A stretch of 64,000 nt of DNA, from the NCBI GenBank assembly GCA_904420065.1, contig CAJFTU010000046.1:1-64000 (forward strand), given 5' to 3'. The stretch comes from an uncultured Emergencia sp. (GTDB taxonomy: Bacteria; Bacillota; Clostridia; Peptostreptococcales; Anaerovoracaceae). Numbering within the stretch: position 1 is the stretch's first letter; every line of letters begins with the position of its first letter. Positions 7,415 through 20,016 of this stretch are shown here, piece after piece. The position numbers and the translations under genes are program-made. Below the pieces are notes generated by a model, which did no database searches, had not been told where the DNA came from, and saw nothing but the letters and a program-made list of their open reading frames with translations.

Positions 7415-8800
7415 TCACTGTTTCTCTTCTCCTATTCTGTACTTACCCAGCTTATAGCTCAGTCCCTGTTTGGTAATCTTCAGTTTCCTGGCCGCCTCAG
7501 AAAGGCTCTTGGATTCTTTCAGCGCCTCGGTGATCAATTGCTTTTCGTACTGAGAAACCATCTCCTGCAGGGAATACTGACCGATCTGAGTCGATATACC
7601 CTCCCTCGGTTTCGTTCCGATCTCTTCCCGGAGGAGATATTCCGGCAGATCGCTGAGCTGAATGACTCTCGATGAGAGCAGATTAAAGGCTCCTTCTATG
7701 ATGTTCTTCATCTCCCGCACATTGCCCGGCCAGGAATAGTCCATGAACAGCTCTTCAACCTCTTCTGACACGTCCAGCACGTTCTTTCCCATACGATGGT
7801 TGTAATAATCGATGAAATGACGAACAAGAAGAGGTATGTCTTCCTTTCTCTCCGCAAGTCCCGGGATGTTCAGCCGTACAACACTGAGCCTGTACAGAAG
7901 ATCCTCCCTCATTTTCTTTCTTCTCACGCATTCCTCCGGCAGTTCGTTTACTGCCGAAATCACCTTTACATCTATAGGGATCGGTTTAGTGCCGCCGATT
8001 CTGGTTACCTTCTTCTCTTCGATCACTTTTAGCAATTTAGCCTGCATACCGATCTCCATAGAGTTGATTTCATCGAGAAAAATGGTGCCTCCGTTGGCGA
8101 TCTCAAACAATCCGGGACGGTTTTCCGCTCCGGTATAGCTCCCCCGTACAGTGCCGAACAAAATACCCTCGAGCAGGGTTTCGGGAATTGCCGCGCAGTT
8201 TTGCGAAACGAAATGGTTCTTCTTCCGATGTCCGGCCGTGTGGATGGATTGAGCGACTAACTCCTTTCCTGTTCCTGTCTTTCCGTAAATCAAGACAGAA
8301 GAATCCGTCGCGGCCACTCTGCTGATCCTTTCCTTTATCTCTTTCATCTGAGGGGAACAGGTAATGATATCATCCACAGTATAAAGGCGTTCGCTCTGTG
8401 CGCCGGCCTCCTTCAGGGAAAGGGGAATGTCCTTCCTTGAAAACTCGTCGTCTACCCATCGGGTCACTTCGGCTACGCCGATCACCTTTCCGTCGGCTTT
8501 AATCGGTATAGTGGTATTCACACCGTTAAAAACCTGTCCTGTTCCTGCTGCTCTCATTACCTGAAATTCGTTGTAAATAGGCTTGCCGCTCCGGATCACC
8601 CTGTAAATACTGCTTTCCTCCTCGTTCAGATCCGGATAGACCTCAAGAATATTCTTTCCCCGGATATCTTTCTCATTCAACCTGTTCTGATCAGGCCGAT
8701 TGTTAACGTAATATTCTATAATGCCTCTCTCATTTGTTACTAAAATCGCATCGATATAATTAAATACATTCAGAATCTGCTCTACATATCTCCGCAGCAT
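7415..8800 (-). CDS. Sigma-54-dependent activator with PAS domain, RocR-like
   Basis: A 461-residue enhancer-binding protein. Residues ~10-130 form a PAS-type sensor. The AAA+ core carries Walker A GKTGTGKE, the sigma-54-contact loop as GSYTGA instead of GAFTGA, Walker [13 protein letters not shown] and the arginine-finger region LLYRLSVVRL. A Fis-type helix-turn-helix closes the protein (SEAARKLKITKQGLSYKL). The DEINSM/ENRPG signature recalls RocR of arginine catabolism. Start 8800 has AAAGGAGG; the frame extends 21 codons upstream without one. It is divergent from a permease that has a sigma-54 promoter, its likely target. Confidence 0.9.
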   Translation of the reverse strand: MLRRYVEQILNVFNYIDAILVTNERGIIEYYVNNRPDQNRLNEKDIRGKNILEVYPDLNEEESSIYRVIRSGKPIYNEFQVMRAAGTGQVFNGVNTTIPIKADGKVIGVAEVTRWVDDEFSRKDIPLSLKEAGAQSERLYTVDDIITCSPQMKEIKERISRVAATDSSVLIYGKTGTGKELVAQSIHTAGHRKKNHFVSQNCAAIPETLLEGILFGTVRGSYTGAENRPGLFEIANGGTIFLDEINSMEIGMQAKLLKVIEEKKVTRIGGTKPIPIDVKVISAVNELPEECVRRKKMREDLLYRLSVVRLNIPGLAERKEDIPLLVRHFIDYYNHRMGKNVLDVSEEVEELFMDYSWPGNVREMKNIIEGAFNLLSSRVIQLSDLPEYLLREEIGTKPREGISTQIGQYSLQEMVSQYEKQLITEALKESKSLSEAARKLKITKQGLSYKLGKYRIGEEKQ

Positions 8801-8821
8801 GGCTTTTCCTCCTTTATCTTG

Positions 8822-8850
8822 AAAATACCCGCTTTGTTCCTGTTTGTCAA
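8822..8850 (-). promoter_or_regulatory. Sigma-A promoter of the RocR-like activator
   Basis: TTGACA (8850-8845) and TATTTT (8827-8822) on the minus strand are spaced by exactly 17 bp, just upstream of the Shine-Dalgarno. It is divergent from, and adjacent to, the sigma-54 promoter at 8858. Confidence 0.6.
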
Positions 8851-8857
8851 TAAGAAT

Positions 8858-8873
8858 TGGCACGTTTTTTGCT
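8858..8873 (+). promoter_or_regulatory. Sigma-54 promoter of the TauE-like permease
   Basis: TGGCACGTTTTTTGCT matches the -24/-12 consensus TGGCACG-N4-TTGCW. The invariant GG (8859-8860) and GC (8871-8872) are 10 bp apart as required. Transcription would start near 8884, 36 bases before the permease ATG. Confidence 0.85.
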
Positions 8874-8919
8874 TTATTATTTAATATAATACTGAGACAA
8901 TTTTTAGAAAGGGAAAAAA

Positions 8920-9624
8920 ATGACTATACTTCTATTTTCAATCACCATATTTTTGACCAATGTTATTCAGGGCATCACCGGATTTGCCGGGACAGTTCTG
9001 GCGATGCCTTTTGTCATTCTGATGTACGGAATCGATACCGCCAAGCCGGTTCTCATGATTCTGACTTCCCTGTCCTGTATACTGATCGTAACGCGAAGCT
9101 TCAGGGATATAAACGTCAGGGAATTTGTCAAGATGGCCGCCCTGATGTTCGTCGGCGTATTTTTCGGCGAAAAGCTGTTCTATCTCCTTCCAACCCGAAT
9201 CATCCTGCCGATCTACGCAGTCTTCATTTTACTGATCGCCTTCAAAGGTCTGCTGCAGAAAAAAGAAGGGAGACTTCCCGAGTTCCTCAATCTTCCTCTG
9301 CTTCTATGTGCCGGTATCATGCAGGGCATGTTTGTTTCCGGCGGCCCGCTCCTGGTCAGCTATGCGGTAAAAAAACTGGAAAAAAATCAGTTTCGTGCAA
9401 CTGTAGCATTGATCTGGATTCCTTTAAATGTGTACCTTTTGTTTAAACAGTTTCTCTCGGGAATGCTCACACAGCATGTACTGCACCTGACTCTCCTTGG
9501 CTGCCTGCCCCTGGTACTGGGTACGGTTATCGGCGCCTTCTTATACAAAAAGATGAACGTGCAGACCTTCCTGAAGCTGACTTATATTCTGCTGATTTTC
9601 TCCGGCGCCAGCCTCTTTCTGTAA
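8920..9624 (+). CDS. TauE/SafE (DUF81) family membrane permease
   Basis: A 234-residue integral membrane protein with about seven or eight hydrophobic segments. The N-terminal repeat FLTNVIQGITGFAGT and the mid-protein GIMQGMFVSGGPLLV are the paired half-motifs of the TauE/SafE family, which moves organic anions such as sulphonates, sulphite or carboxylates. It is preceded by GAAAGGG and by a sigma-54 promoter, and divergent from a RocR-like activator. It therefore looks like an inducible exporter or importer for a metabolite the activator senses. The substrate is unknown. Confidence 0.8.
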   Translation: MTILLFSITIFLTNVIQGITGFAGTVLAMPFVILMYGIDTAKPVLMILTSLSCILIVTRSFRDINVREFVKMAALMFVGVFFGEKLFYLLPTRIILPIYAVFILLIAFKGLLQKKEGRLPEFLNLPLLLCAGIMQGMFVSGGPLLVSYAVKKLEKNQFRATVALIWIPLNVYLLFKQFLSGMLTQHVLHLTLLGCLPLVLGTVIGAFLYKKMNVQTFLKLTYILLIFSGASLFL

Positions 9625-9713
9625 CCGGACTTTTACAAAATATCGAGCCGGAAATAAGCTTCTGCCGATCTGGCATGGAATCGATTCCCATGTTCAACGT
9701 AATTTACGTATAC

Positions 9714-9741
9714 AAAAAATCGGGCGCGAAACTGCGCCCGA
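9714..9741 (-). terminator. Intrinsic terminator of the atp operon
   Basis: On the minus strand TCGGGCGC pairs with GCGCCCGA around a six-base loop and is followed by six T. It lies about 30 bases after the atpC stop. Confidence 0.85.
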
Positions 9742-9769
9742 ATCTAAAACAAATCTGCCGTTTTTTCAC

Positions 9770-14398
<4,629 letters not shown>

Positions 14399-14408
<10 letters not shown>

Positions 14409-14908
14409 GGCTTTTCTTCAGCCTCCTCGATGATCTTATCTACGATTTCCTTGTGATCCTCAGGCCTCAGCTCTTTTTCCACGATCTTTTCCGCCGCCAT
14501 AACTGCCAGACTGCCCAGTTCCTCCTGCAGCTCTTTTCTGGCGTTGTATTTCTCACGCCGAATCTCTTTCTGTGAATGCTCGATCAGAGCACGGGCTTTC
14601 TCGTCGGCTTCGTCCAGTATTTCTCTGGCCTGAACCTTAGCTTCATCCCTGGCAGCTTTTAAGATCTGACGGCTCTCGCTGTCGGCTCCTGCAAGCTTTT
14701 CCTCGTAGGTTTTTAACTTTTTATCCGCTTCCTCATTGGTCTTTTCCGCGTTTTCGAGAGATTCTCTGACCTGCTTCTCGCGCTCTACCATAAAGTTGTG
14801 CACCTTCTCAAAGAAAAAGTGCTTCAGTATGAAGAACAGCACGATAACAGTTATCGCGGTAAACAGCATATTCCAGTTAAGAGACAGCAGCGGCTGATAT
14901 AACTCCAT
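14399..14908 (-). CDS. atpF: F1Fo-ATP synthase b subunit
   Basis: A 169-residue stator subunit with one N-terminal membrane helix (residues ~12-33) and a long charged helix for the rest, rich in K/E/A/R as expected for the b dimer coiled coil. GAGGAGG precedes the start. Confidence 0.95.
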
Positions 14909-14939
14909 TTGAGATCCGCCTCCTCTCGCTGACGCCGTT

Positions 14940-15161
14940 TTAGATTCGGCTCGTCAGAATGATCGCGATGACGAAAGAAAGAACGCCAATGGTTTCCATG
15001 ATGGCCATACCGACGATCATGGTCGTTCTGATCGTACTGCCTGCTTCCGGCTGTTTAGAAATACCTTCCAGTCCTTTTCCAAGACCAAAACCCTGGCCGA
15101 TACCAATACCAAGTCCTGCCAGCCCAATTGCGATTCCTGCTCCGATTGCTACAATACCCAT
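14940..15161 (-). CDS. atpE: F1Fo-ATP synthase c subunit with a possible Na+-type site
   Basis: A 73-residue two-helix hairpin forming the rotor ring. Helix 1 is the glycine-zipper GAGIAIGLAGLGIGIG followed by Gln23; the loop is KQPEA; helix 2 carries the ion-binding Glu56 in AIMETIG. Gln in helix 1 plus Thr directly after the Glu is the pattern seen in Na+-translocating rings (Ilyobacter, Acetobacterium), while H+ rings usually have Ala after the Glu. The tyrosine often found five residues after the Glu is Leu61 here. AGGAGG precedes the start. Confidence 0.95.
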   Translation of the reverse strand: MGIVAIGAGIAIGLAGLGIGIGQGFGLGKGLEGISKQPEAGSTIRTTMIVGMAIMETIGVLSFVIAIILTSRI

Positions 15162-15185
15162 CTTTTTACCTCCTGTTAATTGACA

Positions 15186-15920
15186 CTATTTTTTCTCTTT
15201 TATCCTTGATGAAACGCCTTCCATGGCATTTGAAAGAAAGACCATAGTCAGCATAGAGAAGATATATGTTTGGATGACCGGCTCAAACATATCGAAAAAG
15301 CCGTTGAGCGGAAGTACGGTAACAGCGCGCAGAAACGGCACGCTTGTCAGCAGACCGCTCAGATACTCCATCAGATGCATCCACAAATCCACGACGATCA
15401 CACCTCCCAATATGTTTCCAAACAGACGAAGCGTCAGTGAAACCGGAAGAGTAAACTCTTCAAGCAGCTTAAGCGGAAACATAAACGGATAAGGATCGCA
15501 CATCTCTGAAAGGCGCCCTCTGACGCCCAGCGTCTTTATTGCGTTTGCCTGGATCAGAAAGAACGTCATCACGGCCAGCGCCGCGGTTACGTTCAGATCC
15601 GCGGTTGTCGGGCGAAGTCCAAGAAGTCCGAGAGAACTTCCGACGAGTATAAAGGAGAAGATCGTACCGATGTACGGCGCAAAATGCTCATTTTCCTTTC
15701 CCATGTTATCCCGAGTGTACTTATAGATCCAGCCAACGATAGTCTCTGCGATCACCTGCTTTCCCTTCGGCACAGTTTTCAGCCCGCTGCCCAGCCAGAT
15801 CCCCAACACTGCCAATACAACGGCCACGGCGATTCCCAACAGGGTACTTTCTGAAATCTGTATTTTCCCTCCGGCGAAACCAAGAATAATTCGAGGGCCT
15901 AATTCATCGAAATTAATCAT
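15186..15920 (-). CDS. atpB: F1Fo-ATP synthase a subunit
   Basis: A 244-residue membrane stator forming the ion half-channels. The essential arginine is in SLTLRLFGNILGG, and the C-terminal QTYIFSMLTMVFLSNAME is typical. It starts one base after the atpI stop with AAGGAGGGG in the atpI 3' end. Confidence 0.95.
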   Translation of the reverse strand: MINFDELGPRIILGFAGGKIQISESTLLGIAVAVVLAVLGIWLGSGLKTVPKGKQVIAETIVGWIYKYTRDNMGKENEHFAPYIGTIFSFILVGSSLGLLGLRPTTADLNVTAALAVMTFFLIQANAIKTLGVRGRLSEMCDPYPFMFPLKLLEEFTLPVSLTLRLFGNILGGVIVVDLWMHLMEYLSGLLTSVPFLRAVTVLPLNGFFDMFEPVIQTYIFSMLTMVFLSNAMEGVSSRIKEKK

Positions 15921-15921
15921 T

Positions 15922-16287
15922 TCACCCCTCCTTTTTCACAAAAGTGACAAGAGAACCTACAACTATGCCCAATACGCCGATGGCGTAGGCTACGACGGAA
16001 ATAAAGCTGATCTTAAGACTCACAACCGCCAGAAGACCAAAAAGGAAAAACCTCCCCAGGTGAATAAGGAAGGCTAACCACGTATTTCTTTTTTTAATGA
16101 TCAAATCTACAACTGTTTCTAAAATGACCAGATTGATCGCTGCCGCGCCCATTCCTAATATTAAGCCTATTGTAAATTCTCCCCGGAATCCAAGAATAAA
16201 CAGGGAAAATACCTCGCAAAGTAAACCATAAACCACCATGCAGAAGAATATCTTCTTTTTTTGCTGTGTAAAATTTTCCCTGTTCAT
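15922..16287 (-). CDS. atpI: ATP synthase I-like membrane protein (AtpI/UncI)
   Basis: A 121-residue protein with four hydrophobic segments (~15-30, 36-60, 70-88, 95-113) at the head of the atp operon. Family members assist c-ring assembly or Mg2+ supply; sequence conservation is low, so the call rests on position and topology. A GAGGGG ribosome site precedes the ATG. Confidence 0.8.
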   Translation of the reverse strand: MNRENFTQQKKKIFFCMVVYGLLCEVFSLFILGFRGEFTIGLILGMGAAAINLVILETVVDLIIKKRNTWLAFLIHLGRFFLFGLLAVVSLKISFISVVAYAIGVLGIVVGSLVTFVKKEG

Positions 16288-16302
16288 TTTGAACTACCCC
16301 TC

Positions 16303-16330
16303 ATTATAATCTTTTTTTTCGAATTGTAAA
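16303..16330 (-). promoter_or_regulatory. Possible sigma-A promoter of the atp operon
   Basis: TTTACA (16330-16325) and TATAAT (16308-16303) on the minus strand are 16 bp apart. The -10 directly abuts the Shine-Dalgarno GAGGGG, so a start seven bases downstream would remove most of the ribosome site. The atp genes may instead be read through from walJ-rlmH, 59 bases upstream. Confidence 0.35.
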
Positions 16331-16346
16331 TAGTACTTTTGGACAT

Positions 16347-16829
16347 TTATTTATGGTAGGTTTCATTTCGAATTATTTTGAAACTTCTGTACAGCTGTTC
16401 CAGCAGAATCACCCGCATCATCTGATGAGGAAATGTCATCCGGGAAAAGGAAAGCCGGAAATCAGCCCGCTTGCTGACCGCTTTGCTCAGTCCCAGACTG
16501 CCGCCGATCACGAAGGCGATGCTGCTGATTCCGTCCACAGTCAGCTGCTCAAGCTTATCCGCCAGGCTTTCGGATGAAAGGGACTTCCCGTCTATCTCCA
16601 GCGAAACCACATACATATTATCCTTCAGCCTCTTGAGGATCTCTTCGCCTTCGGCTTCTTTCACCGCTTCCTCTTCAGCCGCTCCGGCCCGGTCCGGCAG
16701 CCTGGATTCCTTCAGCTCGACGATCTCCAGACGGCAATAGCTTCCCAGCCTGCGGGAATACTCGGCTACCGCTTCTGTCCAGTATTTCTCTTTTAATTTT
16801 CCGACACAGACGACAAAAATATTCACCAT
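16347..16829 (-). CDS. rlmH: 23S rRNA pseudouridine-1915 N3-methyltransferase
   Basis: A 160-residue SPOUT methyltransferase acting on helix 69 of 23S rRNA in the 70S ribosome. The knot signature is plain: FVIGGSLGLSKAV for SAM binding and the C-terminal SRMTFPHQMMRVILLEQLYRS followed by HK. It starts one base after the walJ stop. This pairing with walJ is common in Firmicutes. Confidence 0.95.
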   Translation of the reverse strand: MVNIFVVCVGKLKEKYWTEAVAEYSRRLGSYCRLEIVELKESRLPDRAGAAEEEAVKEAEGEEILKRLKDNMYVVSLEIDGKSLSSESLADKLEQLTVDGISSIAFVIGGSLGLSKAVSKRADFRLSFSRMTFPHQMMRVILLEQLYRSFKIIRNETYHK

Positions 16830-16830
16830 T

Positions 16831-17634
16831 TCACACTTCCACCAACGGGCCGGCCAGATCTCTTTCTATGATCCGGACGGTCAGATCCTTATCTATGTAA
16901 TAATCCTGTTCAAATAAGACGTTTCTCACCGTCAGGTAGGCCTGCTCCGGGGTATTGTTTTCCCGGCTCAGATGAGCCAGAAGAACCTGCGGCGCCGCCT
17001 TTCCCGATTCCCGGCACTGCAGCATCCTGCACAGACATTCTCCGGCGGCCTCGTTGGACAGATGGCCTCTGTCGCTGAGAATCCTCCGCTTCAGCGGATA
17101 TGGATAAGCGCCCATACGCAGTATGTTCACCTCGTGATTGGCCTCCAAAACGAGGAGATCGGCATCCTTTACCTGGGCGAAAATTTCTTCTGATATACAG
17201 CCTGTGTCGGTGACGATGGTCATCTGCCTGCCTCCGCAAACGAAGGAATAGCCGAGAGGCTCCGCTGCATCGTGGGAGACGGCGAACGCTCTGACCAGGA
17301 TATCGCCGACGTAAAATTCTTCTCCGTCGCTGACAACTGTGATCCTTTCTCCACTGACCCGATCGCCCACCTCCGCCAGTGTTCCGCCTGAAGCGTAAAC
17401 TTTGGCATTTACCGCCTTTCTGCTGATCATCCGCAGGCTGCGCACATGATCGACGTGTTCATGAGTGACCAGTATTCCGTTGAGTCGGTCGGGAACTACG
17501 CCCGCTTCCTCCAGTCCCGTTAAAATCCTTTTTCCCGTAATGCCTACATCGACCAATAGCGCCGCTTCATCGCTTTTTACCAGATAGCAGTTGCCCGAAC
17601 TGCCGCTGGCGAAAGAGCAAAACTTCAGAGCCAT
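16831..17634 (-). CDS. walJ: MBL-fold metallohydrolase, WalJ/YycJ family
   Basis: A 267-residue metallo-beta-lactamase-fold protein, related to an exonuclease-like factor implicated in linking replication and cell division in Firmicutes. Metal ligands are seen in VTHEHVDH (~residue 58), VSHDAAEP, TDTGC and LEANHE, plus the late LSDRGHLSNEA. GAGGTGG precedes the ATG. No walR/walK genes are present here. Confidence 0.88.
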   Translation of the reverse strand: MALKFCSFASGSSGNCYLVKSDEAALLVDVGITGKRILTGLEEAGVVPDRLNGILVTHEHVDHVRSLRMISRKAVNAKVYASGGTLAEVGDRVSGERITVVSDGEEFYVGDILVRAFAVSHDAAEPLGYSFVCGGRQMTIVTDTGCISEEIFAQVKDADLLVLEANHEVNILRMGAYPYPLKRRILSDRGHLSNEAAGECLCRMLQCRESGKAAPQVLLAHLSRENNTPEQAYLTVRNVLFEQDYYIDKDLTVRIIERDLAGPLVEV

Positions 17635-17759
17635 GTTCCACCTCGCTGAAAAATATATGGTAAATGGCGTTCCGGACCATTACAGGTACAGCTATCTTCC
17701 TCTACGGGTTTTCCTCCTGCCTTCGGTCACAGAGACGATCCATCAAAATTCACGGAACT

Positions 17760-17788
17760 ATTATAGCACAAAGGGAAAATTTTGCACC
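17760..17788 (-). promoter_or_regulatory. Possible promoter of walJ-rlmH, with a 120-nt leader
   Basis: A perfect TATAAT lies at 17765-17760 on the minus strand; the -35 is weak. The leader to the walJ ATG is about 120 bases and includes a possible 13-codon peptide beginning MDRLCDRRQEENP. I recognise no riboswitch in it. The stretch 17766-17900 holds nothing else I can name. Confidence 0.4.
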
Positions 17789-17900
17789 TTTTTTCTCGTT
17801 TCTCGTCTAAAATCGGGTTGAAGTTCCGGTGGGTTTCCGTACGGCGCAGGCGGCTGATGCGGGCGGAAGGTCTGTGCTGCCTTTCGTTCTTTTCGTTTTT

Positions 17901-18704
17901 TCAATCCAGATCCTCAAGGTGAAGCAGCCCTTCGCCGCCGCTCATGGCCACCGCTCCCTCTATCAGGTTTCGCAGCTCCCGCACGTTCCCGGGATACTCT
18001 CTTTTGATCAGCTTTTCCACAGAATTTTTATCGAGTCCGCAGAATTTTTTACCGTACTTTTCGTCCGCTTCCCGAAGAAAGGCTTCAATATATAGAGGAA
18101 TATCTTCCTTTCGCTCCCGCAGCGGCGGCAAATCGATCCGTATGACGTTGAGCCTGTAGTACAGATCCCTGCGCAGAAGGCCTTCCCGAATCAGAGTCTC
18201 CGGATCCTCGTTCAGCGAAGCGATGAGCCGCGTGTCAAAGGCGATATCCCGAACTCCGCCTACCCTGCGCAGTTGTCCCTCCTGAACAGCCCGCAGCAGC
18301 TTAGCCTGAAGATAGGCCGGCATCGAATTCAGTTCGTCGAGCATCAGTGTGCCGCCATCGGCTTCCTCAAACAGGCCTTTACGACTGACTGCTTCAGTAA
18401 ACGCTCCGGACTCGGTCCCAAAAAAAATACTCTCGGTCAACCCCGGCGGAACGGCGCTGCAGTTTTCCGCTACGTACGGACCTCTTCGCCTTCGGCTTCC
18501 CTCATGGATAGCCCTGGCGAATACTTCTTTGCCCGTCCCTGTCTCTCCGGTAATCAGTACCGGAAGATCGATTGCCGCCGCTTTTTTGGCAATTTCCACC
18601 TGACGTCTGAACGCGGGCGAATTTCCGATCAACTTCTCGAAAACCGATTCATCTGTATTTAATGTCGTAGTCGTTGAGTTTCTTGTACAGGTTTTTTCTG
18701 GCAA
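17901..18704 (-). CDS. Orphan sigma-54-type AAA+ ATPase without sensor or DNA-binding domain
   Basis: About 267 residues consisting almost only of the AAA+ core of a sigma-54 activator: Walker A GETGTGKE, Walker B GGTLMLDELNSMP, arginine-finger region LRRDLYYRLNVIRI and [15 protein letters not shown]. The sigma-54-contact loop reads GAFTEA instead of GAFTGA. The protein ends at LHLEDLD with no Fis helix-turn-helix and begins with no receiver or PAS domain. The TTG at 18704 follows AGGAGA by six bases and overlaps the upstream response regulator by 56 bases; an ATG at 18734 lacks a ribosome site. It is either a degraded paralogue or a co-translated partner of the regulator. Confidence 0.7.
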   Translation of the reverse strand: MPEKTCTRNSTTTTLNTDESVFEKLIGNSPAFRRQVEIAKKAAAIDLPVLITGETGTGKEVFARAIHEGSRRRRGPYVAENCSAVPPGLTESIFFGTESGAFTEAVSRKGLFEEADGGTLMLDELNSMPAYLQAKLLRAVQEGQLRRVGGVRDIAFDTRLIASLNEDPETLIREGLLRRDLYYRLNVIRIDLPPLRERKEDIPLYIEAFLREADEKYGKKFCGLDKNSVEKLIKREYPGNVRELRNLIEGAVAMSGGEGLLHLEDLD

Positions 18705-20016
18705 TGCACATCTCCTCTGCCGATTTGGCCACATTTCCGTTGTTTTTCTTCATGATTCGCGTAATATATTCCTTTTCGAAGGCCCGCGTCATGTGACGCA
18801 GGGCTGCCGTCTGTTCTCCGGTCTGCTTTTCGTCTTGGTCCAGTTCTCTGATCTCTTCCGGCAGATTCGCCTCGTCAATTTCTCCGTCCGCGGACAACAC
18901 GACCAGCCGTTCCACAATATTTCTCAGTTCCCGTACGTTTCCGGGCCAATCGTACCGCTGCAAAAGACGGAGCAGTTCTGGAGAAAGAGGCGCCGCGCTC
19001 TTGTTCATCTCCCTGGTGTACTCGTCGAGAAAGCTCTCGCACAAAACCGGAATATCTTCCTTCCGCTCGCGCAGCGGCGGGATCTCTATAGGTATGATAT
19101 TGATCCGGTAAAACAGATCTGCCCGAAACCGGTTTTCTTCCACTTCTCGCTTCAGATCCCGGTTAGTCGCCGTAATCAGGCGGAAATCGCTTCTGATAGA
19201 ATCACTTCCGCCTACCCGTTCAAAAGACTTCTCCTGAAGCACCCGCAGCAACTTTACCTGCATGTTCAAACTCAGCTCTCCGATCTCGTCGAAGAAAATT
19301 GTACCTCCGTCGGCTGCCTCGAACCGTCCCTTTCTCTGCCGTTCCGCTCCCGTATACGCGCCCTTCTCACTGCCAAAAAGCTCGCTCTCGATCAGATTTT
19401 CGTTGAGCGCGCCGCAGTTAACACAGATGAAAGGTTTGTCCGCCCGTCTGCTGCACCGATGAATCATGTTGGCCAAGATTTCTTTTCCCGTTCCTGTCTC
19501 TCCGGTGATCAACACCGCCGAATCCGTTTCTCCTACAATCTGCGCCTTTTTCCTCAGCTCCGACGCTGCCTGCGATACGCCGAGAAATTCTTTGCGGGCA
19601 GGCATTCCGGCCAACTGGCTTTTCAAAATATCATTTTCCAGCCGCACGCCGGCCAGTTCGGCAGCCTTCCTCACGTTAGAGAGCAGTTCATCTATATCGG
19701 CCGGCTTAACCAAATAGGAAAACGCTCCCTTTTTCACCGCTTCTACAGCGCCGGAAATGGAACCTTCCGCGGTAAGCATGATCACCTCTGTCTCCGGGCG
19801 GATCTTTTTGATCGCATCCAGCAGCTCCATTCCGTTCATCTTGGGCATAATGATATCTGAAACGACTACGGAAAACGTCCTGTCCCGGATCAGCTTCAGC
19901 GTGTCCAGACTGCTGCTGCAAGTCAAAACCTGGAAACCTTTCAGACGAAAGATCTTCTCGTACACTTCAAGGAGCTCTGTATCGTCGTCAATCAGCAATA
20001 TCGGCGCCTTTGTCAT
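18649..20016 (-). CDS. NtrC-family sigma-54-dependent response regulator
   Basis: 455 residues in three domains: receiver (~1-120) with the acidic pocket DDD near the N-terminus and phosphoacceptor Asp in VVVSDIIMPKMNG; AAA+ core with GETGTGKE, contact loop GAYTGA, GGTIFFDEIGEL and FRADLFYRINIIPI; and a C-terminal Fis-type HTH (NGNVAKSAEEMCIARKNLYKKL). AGGAGG lies upstream of the ATG, which overlaps the sensor kinase gene by 29 bases. The likely target is the sigma-54 promoter at 24582-24597 in front of the hydrolase-permease pair. Confidence 0.92.
   Translation of the reverse strand: MTKAPILLIDDDTELLEVYEKIFRLKGFQVLTCSSSLDTLKLIRDRTFSVVVSDIIMPKMNGMELLDAIKKIRPETEVIMLTAEGSISGAVEAVKKGAFSYLVKPADIDELLSNVRKAAELAGVRLENDILKSQLAGMPARKEFLGVSQAASELRKKAQIVGETDSAVLITGETGTGKEILANMIHRCSRRADKPFICVNCGALNENLIESELFGSEKGAYTGAERQRKGRFEAADGGTIFFDEIGELSLNMQVKLLRVLQEKSFERVGGSDSIRSDFRLITATNRDLKREVEENRFRADLFYRINIIPIEIPPLRERKEDIPVLCESFLDEYTREMNKSAAPLSPELLRLLQRYDWPGNVRELRNIVERLVVLSADGEIDEANLPEEIRELDQDEKQTGEQTAALRHMTRAFEKEYITRIMKKNNGNVAKSAEEMCIARKNLYKKLNDYDIKYR

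Noticed and set aside
17635-17759. Known riboswitch in the walJ leader
   Set aside because: I compared it with guanidine, ZTP and c-di-GMP consensus pieces from memory and saw no match; only a short peptide frame.
18705-18734. Longer orphan AAA+ protein starting at the ATG at 18734
   Set aside because: No ribosome site; the TTG at 18704 has AGGAGA at six bases.
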